From an uncultured Akkermansia sp. (GTDB lineage: Bacteria; Verrucomicrobiota; Verrucomicrobiia; Verrucomicrobiales; Akkermansiaceae), in NCBI GenBank assembly GCA_949296365.1, contig CASFPZ010000001.1, positions 83,796 through 147,795 of the forward strand: DNA of 64,000 nucleotides, given 5' to 3'. Each line of letters opens with the position of its first letter. Positions within the stretch are counted from its first letter, which is position 1. The notes under the pieces are model-generated. The model made no database searches. It had not been told where the DNA came from and was given only the letters and a program-made list of their open reading frames with translations. This document shows positions 30,597-38,259 of this stretch, one piece after another. The position numbers and the translations under genes are program-made.

Positions 30597-30752
30597 AATC
30601 TAATACCTAACGAATTTATTAGAGCGAGTGAGGCTATTTATGAAGATACATATTGCGTCATAAATGGATTTTTAGGGACAAAGGAGAGAAAGATATTTCC
30701 TATTTTGAGTGAACACTTGACTCGTGTGGATATTCGGGGCAAACACGTGCGT

Positions 30753-31601
30753 ATGTTCACTTGCCTGGCTCCGTGCAAAATTAATTTGTCGCTTCGCATT
30801 GTGGGGAAACGTTTGGATGGGTATCACGAATTACAGACGTTGATGGCGCCACTAGCATTAGCCGATACTCTAACCTTTGAGAAAAACGAGAATGGAGGAC
30901 TAGCTTTCTATTGTGACCATGAAGAGATTCCCCATGATGAGTCAAATTTAGCGGTGAAAGCCGTACGAATTATGGAACGCGAGCTAGGACGCCCGTTAGC
31001 GTGGACACTAACTCTGGAGAAACGTATCCCGTTTGGCGCAGGGTTGGGCGGGGGGAGTAGCGATGCCGCCTCTGTGTTGTTGGCGTTGAATGAATTGGAA
31101 CATGCTGGCTTATCTCAATCACGTCTTCTCGAACTTGCTGCGGAATTGGGTTCGGATGTCGGTTTTTTTATCATGCGTTCTGTTTGTAATTGTTCAGGAA
31201 GGGGTGAAATTGTTCAGTTGGCAGACGGGCCTGCTCAAAGATTTGTTTCGCCAGTCCTTTTGCTTAAACCGCGTTTTGGAGTGTCGACTCCCGAAGCGTA
31301 TCAACATTGGGCACAATCGCGTCGTCTACCCGGGATTTCTTATGAGCCTGTTACCTGGAATCGGATTGAATTTGTCAATGATTTGGAACGCCCTGTCTTT
31401 GAGAAATTCATCTTTTTAGCCGAGGTAAAAATGTGGTTGATGCAACAACCAGGTGTTCACGTGGCGATGATGTCAGGGTCTGGCTCTACAATGTTTGCTT
31501 TAATTGATACCATTGACCGAGGACAGGAAATTGCTCAACAGGCTCTGCAGGAACTTGATCCTACGTTGTGGACTTGGTGTGGAATGGGTGGCTGTCTATA
31601 A
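30753..31601 (+). CDS. ispE: 4-diphosphocytidyl-2-C-methyl-D-erythritol kinase
   Basis: About 282 residues from the ATG at 30753, where family similarity begins (APCKINLSLRI); a TTG at 30705 would add 16 residues. The GHMP-kinase ATP loop PFGAGLGGGSSDAAS lies near residue 95, the first motif KINLSL is near 9, and the C-terminal MSGSGSTMFAL motif is near 247. It phosphorylates CDP-ME in the MEP isoprenoid pathway, the same pathway as dxs at 47.3 kb. Confidence 0.95.
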   Translation: MFTCLAPCKINLSLRIVGKRLDGYHELQTLMAPLALADTLTFEKNENGGLAFYCDHEEIPHDESNLAVKAVRIMERELGRPLAWTLTLEKRIPFGAGLGGGSSDAASVLLALNELEHAGLSQSRLLELAAELGSDVGFFIMRSVCNCSGRGEIVQLADGPAQRFVSPVLLLKPRFGVSTPEAYQHWAQSRRLPGISYEPVTWNRIEFVNDLERPVFEKFIFLAEVKMWLMQQPGVHVAMMSGSGSTMFALIDTIDRGQEIAQQALQELDPTLWTWCGMGGCL

Positions 31602-31640
31602 GCTTGACGCCATACGAATCCATCAATAGGATGAAATGCC

Positions 31641-32183
31641 ATGATCAGGTTTCTTATATTGTGTATTGCATTGTTGGCAAACGTGAGTTTAGCACAAGAT
31701 GCGGCGTCAGCCCAAAAGGCTGCGCGTGAATTGTCTGGCGCCGTGAAGACGGGGGATATGATGTGGATGGTGGAAAAGATGTACCCGAACATGAAAAAGA
31801 GTTTGGCGCGGCGTCTGCCTGGCGGCATGGAGCAGTTGGAGACTACCTACCGGAAAATGGGAGAAGAAATCAAAAAACAGGGAATTCGCATCGAATCTTA
31901 TGAAGTGATGGCTCCAGCAGGCGAATATCCCGTGAAAGCAGGTACTGAGATGTTGGTTGTATTGCCAATTCGGATGGTAGTTTCGATGAAAAATCCGCAA
32001 AATGGCCAGCTAGTGAGGATTGAACAGCGGAGTTTTCTATATGCAATTGCGCAGAAAGGGGATCACCCGACCTGGTTCTTTATTGATGGTTCATCATTGT
32101 CAATGAACGAATTGAGATCGTATATCTACGATATCCCACTCAATATTCCGTTGCCTCCTGTGTCTAAAAAAGTATTACGGTAA
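31641..32183 (+). CDS. Exported protein of unknown function
   Basis: 180 residues with a signal peptide (MIRFLILCIALLANVSLA, cleaved near residue 18). The mature part is a mixed alpha/beta protein of about 160 residues, beginning with an Ala-rich helix followed by TGDMMWMVEKMYPNMKK. It has no motif I recognise, though size and layout resemble small periplasmic proteins of the NTF2-like kind. It lies 40 bases after ispE and 20 before the helicase gene on the same strand. Confidence 0.65.
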   Translation: MIRFLILCIALLANVSLAQDAASAQKAARELSGAVKTGDMMWMVEKMYPNMKKSLARRLPGGMEQLETTYRKMGEEIKKQGIRIESYEVMAPAGEYPVKAGTEMLVVLPIRMVVSMKNPQNGQLVRIEQRSFLYAIAQKGDHPTWFFIDGSSLSMNELRSYIYDIPLNIPLPPVSKKVLR

Positions 32184-32203
32184 GACTTTTTAAGGATAGT
32201 GTC

Positions 32204-34195
32204 GTGATAGGATTTCAAGAAGGTATCTGCACCTGGGGAAGCGATGATCTGGAGTCTCAGGTGCATGAGGCCTTTTCGGCAACTGGAGTTTTTTCACATG
32301 CAGATGATTTTGAGTATCGTCCGGAACAGCAACGTATGGCCACCGCTGTGGCTCGGGCTTTATCGCAGGATACTTCATTGCTCATCGAGGCAGGTACGGG
32401 AGTTGGTAAATCTCTTGGGTATTTGTTGCCAGCAGTCAAGTTTGCTCTAGCCAACCAGCGAAAAGCCATCATTTCGACTCATACGATCAATTTGCAAGAG
32501 CAATTGTTCGGTAAAGATATCCCCATACTCAAACAGGCCCTAGGTACCGATTTCTCTGCTGCCCTCCTTAAAGGGCGTCAAAATTATGTTTGTTTGACAC
32601 GCCTTCAAAGGGCTTTGGTTCAGAGCGATGATTTGTTTTCTTCTTCAGAGTCTGGCGAGGTGAGGAGAATTGCAGAAATGGTTCGCCAGGGGTGTACCGA
32701 CCGTAGCGATTTTAATTTTAGATTGTCCCCTAAGGTTTGGGCTTCTATTTGCAGCGAACCTCAGTTGTGTACGATGCGTACGTGTGGCCCCAATTGCCCG
32801 TACCAGGTCGCCCGGCGTATGGTTCAGGAAGCTAATCTCGTGATTCTGAATCATACTCTCTTTTTTGGGCTGCTAGGTCAAATGGCTGAGTGTGAACAAG
32901 AGGATGACGAGGGGTTTGTGTTCCCCAATGACTTTGTCGTGTTGGATGAAGCCCATACGATTGAAAACATCGCGGCTCGGCAACTAGGTGATGAAGTTTC
33001 ACATCATTGGCTGAGGTATGAACTTCAACGTCTGTATAACCCTGTTACACGCAAAGGGCTTTTGAGAGCAACAGGTAATGTCGAACTTTTTGCTCTCATT
33101 AAGAATACCTTAGAATCTTGTGATCATTTTTTTGAACATGTACGAGATAACCTGGAGCTGGAGAAACGATCCCGTCCATTGCGCCTGACTACCCCCGATT
33201 GGGCGGTCGATTGCCTGAGCTCGCCATTAACGACCCTTATCGGGACATTGAAAGAAATTGCCAAGGAGGAGGATAGCGAAGTCTCAAAAGCCGAATTCCA
33301 GGATTATGCCTCTCGACTGGATGAATATCGACTTTCATTAAAGGCATTGCTCGAGATGGACAATACGGGGAATGTGTATTGGGTGGAAAAATCTGCTGAA
33401 AGTGGCCAGAATACGATTATTTGCTCGGCCCCCATTGAAGTTTCGGCCATTTTACGGAAGAAACTGTTCGAGGCAGGACGTGGTTGTGTGATGACCTCGG
33501 CCACCTTAGGTACAGGAGAATCTGGTATGAAATATTTTGCAGGGCGTGTTGGAGCAGAAAATGTTCCAGGTATTCAGATTGGTAGTCCATTTGCTTACCG
33601 AGATCAAATGCGTCTTATTGTTGCCCGTTCTATGCCAGAGCCATCGAATCCGGAATACGAGCGGGAGTTGCCGCAATGGATTGTCCGGTACTTGACTGAA
33701 TCGGACGGGAGAGCTTTCGTTTTGTTTACAAGTTACCTGCTGATGCGTCGCATGGTGGAAGCCGTGCATGAGTCATGTACCAAACATGGTTGGACTCTGT
33801 TAGTACAGGGTAGTGGCGTTAGCCGAGATTCGTTGATTAGGGATTTTCGGCGCGATGTCCGTAGCGTCTTGTTCGGTACGGATAGTTTTTGGACTGGTGT
33901 TGACGTCCCAGGAGAAGCTCTTTCTAATGTGATCGTGACGAAACTCCCCTTCGAAGTCCCAGATCATCCACTTGTCGAATCTCGGATTGAATGTATCAAA
34001 GAACGCGGAGGCGATCCATTTATGGAATACTCTCTCCCTGAAGCTATTTTGAAACTACGTCAAGGCGTTGGCAGGTTGATTCGTAGTAAAAAAGACTCAG
34101 GGATGGTAGTCATTCTTGATTCTCGTGTAGTAACAAGACGCTACGGGCTTCGTTTCTTAAAAGCTCTCCCGGATACCGTTATTGAATACGTCTAA
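32204..34195 (+). CDS. DinG-like ATP-dependent DNA helicase with Fe-S cluster
   Basis: 663 residues, GTG start. Walker A is EAGTGVGKS (62-70) and the DEAH box is at 248-251. Cys130, 183, 189, 194 and 198 between them are candidates for the four ligands of the 4Fe-4S cluster of XPD/DinG helicases. C-terminal motifs include MTSATLG, FGTDSFWTGVDVPGE (motif V) and RQGVGRLIRS (motif VI). It is a superfamily 2, 5'-3' helicase probably acting on R-loops, G-quadruplexes or stalled forks. It could equally be called YoaA-like. Confidence 0.92.
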   Translation: MIGFQEGICTWGSDDLESQVHEAFSATGVFSHADDFEYRPEQQRMATAVARALSQDTSLLIEAGTGVGKSLGYLLPAVKFALANQRKAIISTHTINLQEQLFGKDIPILKQALGTDFSAALLKGRQNYVCLTRLQRALVQSDDLFSSSESGEVRRIAEMVRQGCTDRSDFNFRLSPKVWASICSEPQLCTMRTCGPNCPYQVARRMVQEANLVILNHTLFFGLLGQMAECEQEDDEGFVFPNDFVVLDEAHTIENIAARQLGDEVSHHWLRYELQRLYNPVTRKGLLRATGNVELFALIKNTLESCDHFFEHVRDNLELEKRSRPLRLTTPDWAVDCLSSPLTTLIGTLKEIAKEEDSEVSKAEFQDYASRLDEYRLSLKALLEMDNTGNVYWVEKSAESGQNTIICSAPIEVSAILRKKLFEAGRGCVMTSATLGTGESGMKYFAGRVGAENVPGIQIGSPFAYRDQMRLIVARSMPEPSNPEYERELPQWIVRYLTESDGRAFVLFTSYLLMRRMVEAVHESCTKHGWTLLVQGSGVSRDSLIRDFRRDVRSVLFGTDSFWTGVDVPGEALSNVIVTKLPFEVPDHPLVESRIECIKERGGDPFMEYSLPEAILKLRQGVGRLIRSKKDSGMVVILDSRVVTRRYGLRFLKALPDTVIEYV

Positions 34196-34416
34196 CTTTC
34201 CCTGAGCAGTCGGATAAGGCAGGTTGTGGTATGGCAGGGCTTTGGGAGGGGGTGTGAAAGGCTAAACGGGGGGGGTATTTACAACAGGGAAAGCAATTTG
34301 TCACATATCTGGCGGAAACGTCACGCAAAGCCCCTGTATTTGGCGAAGGCTTTCCGTTAGAGATATCCCAATTCGAGGCGTTAAGGCCCGAAGGTCAAGT
34401 AACCTGAAAACGATAT

Positions 34417-35271
34417 ATGAGAATTTTACGTGCATTCGTGATGACGTTGTTGATGTTGCCATGGCTGTTGTGTGCTGATGACAAACAAATAACTATCGGT
34501 CTTATCCCATCTGAAGACTCCCAGGCAATGATTGAAAGTAGCCAACAGGTCATTGATCAACTCGAAAAAAAATTGGGTGTGCCAGTCAAACCTTTTGTCG
34601 CTACAGACTATAATGGAATCATCGAAGCGCTTCGTTCAAAAAAATTAGATGTTGCTTATTTAGGGCCATTTTCTTATGCACTGGCGAGTTCTGTGGCGAA
34701 TGCGGAGGCTTTTGCGGTGGCTGTGACGAAGAAAACAGGAGGAAGTTCCTATCACAGTGTGATTATTGCTCACAAGGACAGTGGCTTGAAGAGTATTCAG
34801 GATTTGAAAGATCACACTTTTTCTTTTGTCGATCCCAGTTCGACCTCAGGACATTTGTTCCCTAAAGCCGGATTAATGAAATTGGGGATTGATCCTGACA
34901 AATATTTTTCACGCCTTCTGTTTTCTGGCTCTCATGATGCGAGCATTCTGTCTGTGGCTAACAAGAAGGTTGATGCTGCGGCAGTTGCTGATCGTATTCT
35001 GGCTTCGGCTATTGCGCGTGGCATTGTTCAAGAATCTGATTTTGTCATTTTGTGGAAGTCCAATGCGATCCCTGAATCACCTATGGTGTGGAGACGAGAT
35101 TTGTCTCCAGAATTGAAAGGCAAACTTGCAAAAGCTTTTTCTGAAATCAAGGGCTTGCCCTGGGGAGACCAGGGGGTGCTCAACGGGTTCCAAAAGACCA
35201 CTGATCAGGCATATGACATTATCCGGGAGACAGCTAAAATCCTCGATCTTGATTTGAAAGGAATGAAATAA
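34417..35271 (+). CDS. phnD: Phosphonate ABC transporter, substrate-binding protein
   Basis: 284 residues with a signal peptide (MRILRAFVMTLLMLPWLLC); Cys21 could be a lipoprotein cysteine but the lipobox is atypical. The mature protein has the PhnD-type features YLGPFSYAL and FVDPSSTSGHLFPKAGL, which form the phosphonate/phosphate-binding site. Periplasmic; delivers phosphonates or phosphite-like oxyanions to PhnCE. Its TAA stop shares a base with the phnC ATG (TAATG). Confidence 0.93.
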   Translation: MRILRAFVMTLLMLPWLLCADDKQITIGLIPSEDSQAMIESSQQVIDQLEKKLGVPVKPFVATDYNGIIEALRSKKLDVAYLGPFSYALASSVANAEAFAVAVTKKTGGSSYHSVIIAHKDSGLKSIQDLKDHTFSFVDPSSTSGHLFPKAGLMKLGIDPDKYFSRLLFSGSHDASILSVANKKVDAAAVADRILASAIARGIVQESDFVILWKSNAIPESPMVWRRDLSPELKGKLAKAFSEIKGLPWGDQGVLNGFQKTTDQAYDIIRETAKILDLDLKGMK

Positions 35272-36104
35272 TGAATAATGCAATTGCCATAGCCCAACTT
35301 GTAAAAGATTATGGGACTAATCATGTTCTGAAAGGAATCGATTTGGAGGTCCCGCGTGGGCAATTCCTTGTCATTCTAGGGCCGTCTGGTGTTGGTAAAT
35401 CGACGTTGTTGCGTTGTATGAATCGTCTGGTGGAGCCTACCTCGGGATTATTGCAGATTGCGGGATTTGATGCCACGGATGCGAAGCAGACTCGGATGTT
35501 GCGTCAGCATGTTGCCATGATTTTCCAGAATCACAACATTGTTCCGCGCTTGAGTGTTCTTAAAAATGTGTTGACGGGGCGCTTGGGCTCTGTAGGTACC
35601 TGGTCGTCTCTATTCCAACTGTTTCGCAAGAGCGATGTGGAAATTGCTATGGAATGTTTGAGACGTGTGGAATTAGAGCACAAGGCAAACGAACGAGCTG
35701 ACTCGCTATCTGGCGGTCAGAAACAACGTGTTGGTATTGCCCGTGCTTTGGCTCAGATGCCACAGGTAATCCTAGCTGATGAACCTGTTGCTAGCCTCGA
35801 TCCCAAAACGTCGCGTATTGTTTTGCAATACTTAAAAATGGCTGCTAACGATCTTGGCATTACTGTGATCTGTAATTTGCATCAGGTCGATTTCGCGAAG
35901 GAATTTGGAGACCGTATCGTTGGTATTTGCGATGGAAAAATTGCATTTGATGGAACTGGCGATGAATTGACTGGAAGTGATTTGAAACGCATCTACGAAG
36001 TGGCCCCACGCATGGCAAAACCCGTTAGCGAAGAAGATGACGACGAATCGGTAAAGAAACCTGGTCCGTCAGTTTTACAACCTGTAAATGGAGATATTTA
36101 TTAA
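35271..36104 (+). CDS. phnC: Phosphonate ABC transporter, ATP-binding protein
   Basis: 277 residues. Walker A GPSGVGKST (37-45), Q-loop FQNHN, signature LSGGQKQRVGIARAL, Walker B VILADEPVASLDP, and the H-loop at CNLHQVD. The pattern fits PhnC. A C-terminal acidic extension (SEEDDDESVKK) of about 35 residues is longer than usual. Translationally coupled to phnD; phnE starts 6 bases later. Confidence 0.95.
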   Translation: MNNAIAIAQLVKDYGTNHVLKGIDLEVPRGQFLVILGPSGVGKSTLLRCMNRLVEPTSGLLQIAGFDATDAKQTRMLRQHVAMIFQNHNIVPRLSVLKNVLTGRLGSVGTWSSLFQLFRKSDVEIAMECLRRVELEHKANERADSLSGGQKQRVGIARALAQMPQVILADEPVASLDPKTSRIVLQYLKMAANDLGITVICNLHQVDFAKEFGDRIVGICDGKIAFDGTGDELTGSDLKRIYEVAPRMAKPVSEEDDDESVKKPGPSVLQPVNGDIY

Positions 36105-36110
36105 GAAATT

Positions 36111-36926
36111 ATGAGTCAGGAATCATTGACGTGGACAGGGCCAAGGCCTCAAGGCTGGTTAGGCTGGAGTAAATTGGGCGGAGGCATTTTATTAGTGCTG
36201 GTGGTACTCATGTGGAGTGCCGAAGGCTCGCAGATTAGTTGGAGCGAACTGATTGCAGGATTACCGCAGATTGCTGATTTCATCTCTCGGACGATTCCAC
36301 CGGATTGGGAGATCCTTGGGCGTTTGGTGCGACCTGCTCTTGAAACCGTACAGATTGCCATTTGGGGTACCCTGTTGGGAATCATTATGGCTATTCCTCT
36401 GTCTTTCTTAGCAGCTCGTAATATTAATAAAAGTAAATTTTTGTATACGACAACTCGGCAAGTACTCAACGTGACGCGCGGCATTAACGAATTGATCATG
36501 GCGTTGGTGTTTGTGTCGGCTGTTGGTCTTGGCCCGTTCCCGGGGGTTCTGGCTTTAGCGTTGCATGGCGCTGGAATGTGTGGCAAGTTTTTTGCCGAGA
36601 GTATTGAAGAGATTGATCAAGGCCCGATTGAAGCCTTGCAGTCAACTGGTGCTGGTTCTCTCCAAGTCATCGTATTTGGGGTGTTACCCCAGGTTATTAC
36701 GGCTTGGATTGCCACTATTCTCTACCGGTTCGAGGTAAACTTGAGACAGGCAACCGTATTAGGAATGGTCGGTGCTGGTGGCCTTGGCTTTGAATTGGTT
36801 AGTAGTATCAAATTGTTTAAATACCAGGAAACGGCAACGTGTATTATCGTCATTACGGCAATGGTTGTTGCGTCAGATGCAATTTCTAACAAATTAAGGG
36901 CGATGATTCAGGGTAGCCGCCGATGA
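36111..36926 (+). CDS. phnE: Phosphonate ABC transporter, permease
   Basis: 271 residues with about six membrane segments. The EAA-type cytoplasmic loop that contacts the ATPase is IEALQSTGAGSLQVIVFGVLP (about 181-200). The RPALETVQIAIWGTLLGI and NVTRGINELIMALVFVSAVGLGPFPGVLALALH segments are typical of PhnE. Third gene of the phnDCE operon. Confidence 0.94.
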   Translation: MSQESLTWTGPRPQGWLGWSKLGGGILLVLVVLMWSAEGSQISWSELIAGLPQIADFISRTIPPDWEILGRLVRPALETVQIAIWGTLLGIIMAIPLSFLAARNINKSKFLYTTTRQVLNVTRGINELIMALVFVSAVGLGPFPGVLALALHGAGMCGKFFAESIEEIDQGPIEALQSTGAGSLQVIVFGVLPQVITAWIATILYRFEVNLRQATVLGMVGAGGLGFELVSSIKLFKYQETATCIIVITAMVVASDAISNKLRAMIQGSRR

Positions 36927-36966
36927 CTCTTGGCATTGCCTCCATGATATGAACTTTTAATAAACG

Positions 36967-38058
36967 ATGAAATGGAATTATTATAACCCGGTATCGATAC
37001 ATGGTGGAATCGGTGTTTTAGAAAACCTGCCGACTATTGTTGGGAATCGAACGGCTCTACTAGTTGCGTTCCCTGAAGCTGCTGAATTAGGCCTGTCTCA
37101 GCAAGTCGAAAAACTATTAGGAGACCGATTGCAAGGAGTCATTTTGGATGTGCGACCCAATCCCGATGTTTCTTGGTTACAAGATACGTACGCTGAGGTC
37201 TGGCAACGTTATGCTCAAGTTGACTGCATTATTGCTTTGGGGGGAGGAAGTTCCATCGATTGTGCCAAGGCCTTGCTATCTGCTACCTCGACGAGGGATT
37301 TTAGACCATTGCTTGAATGCCTCCGTTCGGGGAGTTCGGTGCCCTTCTGCGGATGCAAAAAATTGATCGCTATACCAACGACAGCCGGAACTGGAAGCGA
37401 GGTAACGCCATGGGCAACGGTGTGGGATAGTGGAATGGATCGTAAATATTCTTTGCATCTACCCTGGACTTGGGCGGAACATGCTATTGTGGACCCGTCC
37501 CTGATGGTGTCTTTGCCAAAATCAGTGACGTTGGCAAGCGGATTGGATGCTATGTCGCATGCGCTCGAATCAATTTGGAATGTGAATCGTAACCCTATTT
37601 CTGCAGGATTTGCTTGTCAGGCTATTGGATTGGTCATGGCGACTTTGCCAACCTTGATGAATGATTTGGGGAATGTGGCTCTTCGTAAGAAAATGGCAGA
37701 AGCCGCCCTTAAGGCTGGGTTGGCTTTTTCTAATACAAAAACGGCTCTAGCACATTCTATTTCGTATGAATTTACATTACATAATGGGTTGCCGCACGGT
37801 ATCGCTTGCTCGTTCTGTTTGCCGCGTGTGATGCAATTGGCTTTTGGCAGAAATGCTGAGGTTGACAATCTCTTAAAAGATATTTTCCAGGTGCAAACCC
37901 CTGTGAACGCAGTGGAACGATTGACCCAATTCCTTGAATCGATGGGCGTCGCAACTCACCCAGACGCTTATGGTGTAAGCGAAGAAGAATGGGCGTCTCT
38001 CGTCAACCGGTCATTGGAAGGGGCTCGTGGGAAAAACTTCCTCCCTGGTACTAAATGA
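36967..38058 (+). CDS. Phosphonate-associated iron-containing alcohol dehydrogenase (phosphonoacetaldehyde reductase-like)
   Basis: 363 residues. The NAD-binding loop GGGSSIDCAKALL lies near residue 93 and the ligand region has DAMSHALE and NGLPHGIACS, with Asp and His residues for the iron. The segment KYSLHLPWTWAEHAIVDP is typical of the subgroup found beside phosphonate genes. Relatives reduce phosphonoacetaldehyde to hydroxyethylphosphonate. It lies 40 bases after phnE in the same direction. No phosphonatase (phnX) or aminotransferase (phnW) is in the window, so direction and physiological substrate remain open. Confidence 0.82.
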   Translation: MKWNYYNPVSIHGGIGVLENLPTIVGNRTALLVAFPEAAELGLSQQVEKLLGDRLQGVILDVRPNPDVSWLQDTYAEVWQRYAQVDCIIALGGGSSIDCAKALLSATSTRDFRPLLECLRSGSSVPFCGCKKLIAIPTTAGTGSEVTPWATVWDSGMDRKYSLHLPWTWAEHAIVDPSLMVSLPKSVTLASGLDAMSHALESIWNVNRNPISAGFACQAIGLVMATLPTLMNDLGNVALRKKMAEAALKAGLAFSNTKTALAHSISYEFTLHNGLPHGIACSFCLPRVMQLAFGRNAEVDNLLKDIFQVQTPVNAVERLTQFLESMGVATHPDAYGVSEEEWASLVNRSLEGARGKNFLPGTK

Positions 38059-38111
38059 CTCATTGAGTTCTGGTCAATTCCCCGATGTCCTGAAGGGATT
38101 CTCTCTCAGAT

Positions 38112-38146
38112 AAACTCTCTACATCGCAAGGTGTGGAGAGTTTTAT
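38112..38146 (+). terminator. Rho-independent terminator after the phn operon
   Basis: The stem AAACTCTCTACAT pairs with GTGTGGAGAGTTT (two G-T pairs) around the loop CGCAAG, followed by TTTT. It could also end the convergent propeller gene. Confidence 0.7.
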
Positions 38147-38259
38147 CATATAGATGCCTGGCATGAATTGACCTCATGAGTGAAAACCCCACGCGAAAGG
38201 ATCTACTGTCGTCAACGTAATTGCAAATAATATGTTCATGTTCGATATTACTTTTTTTG

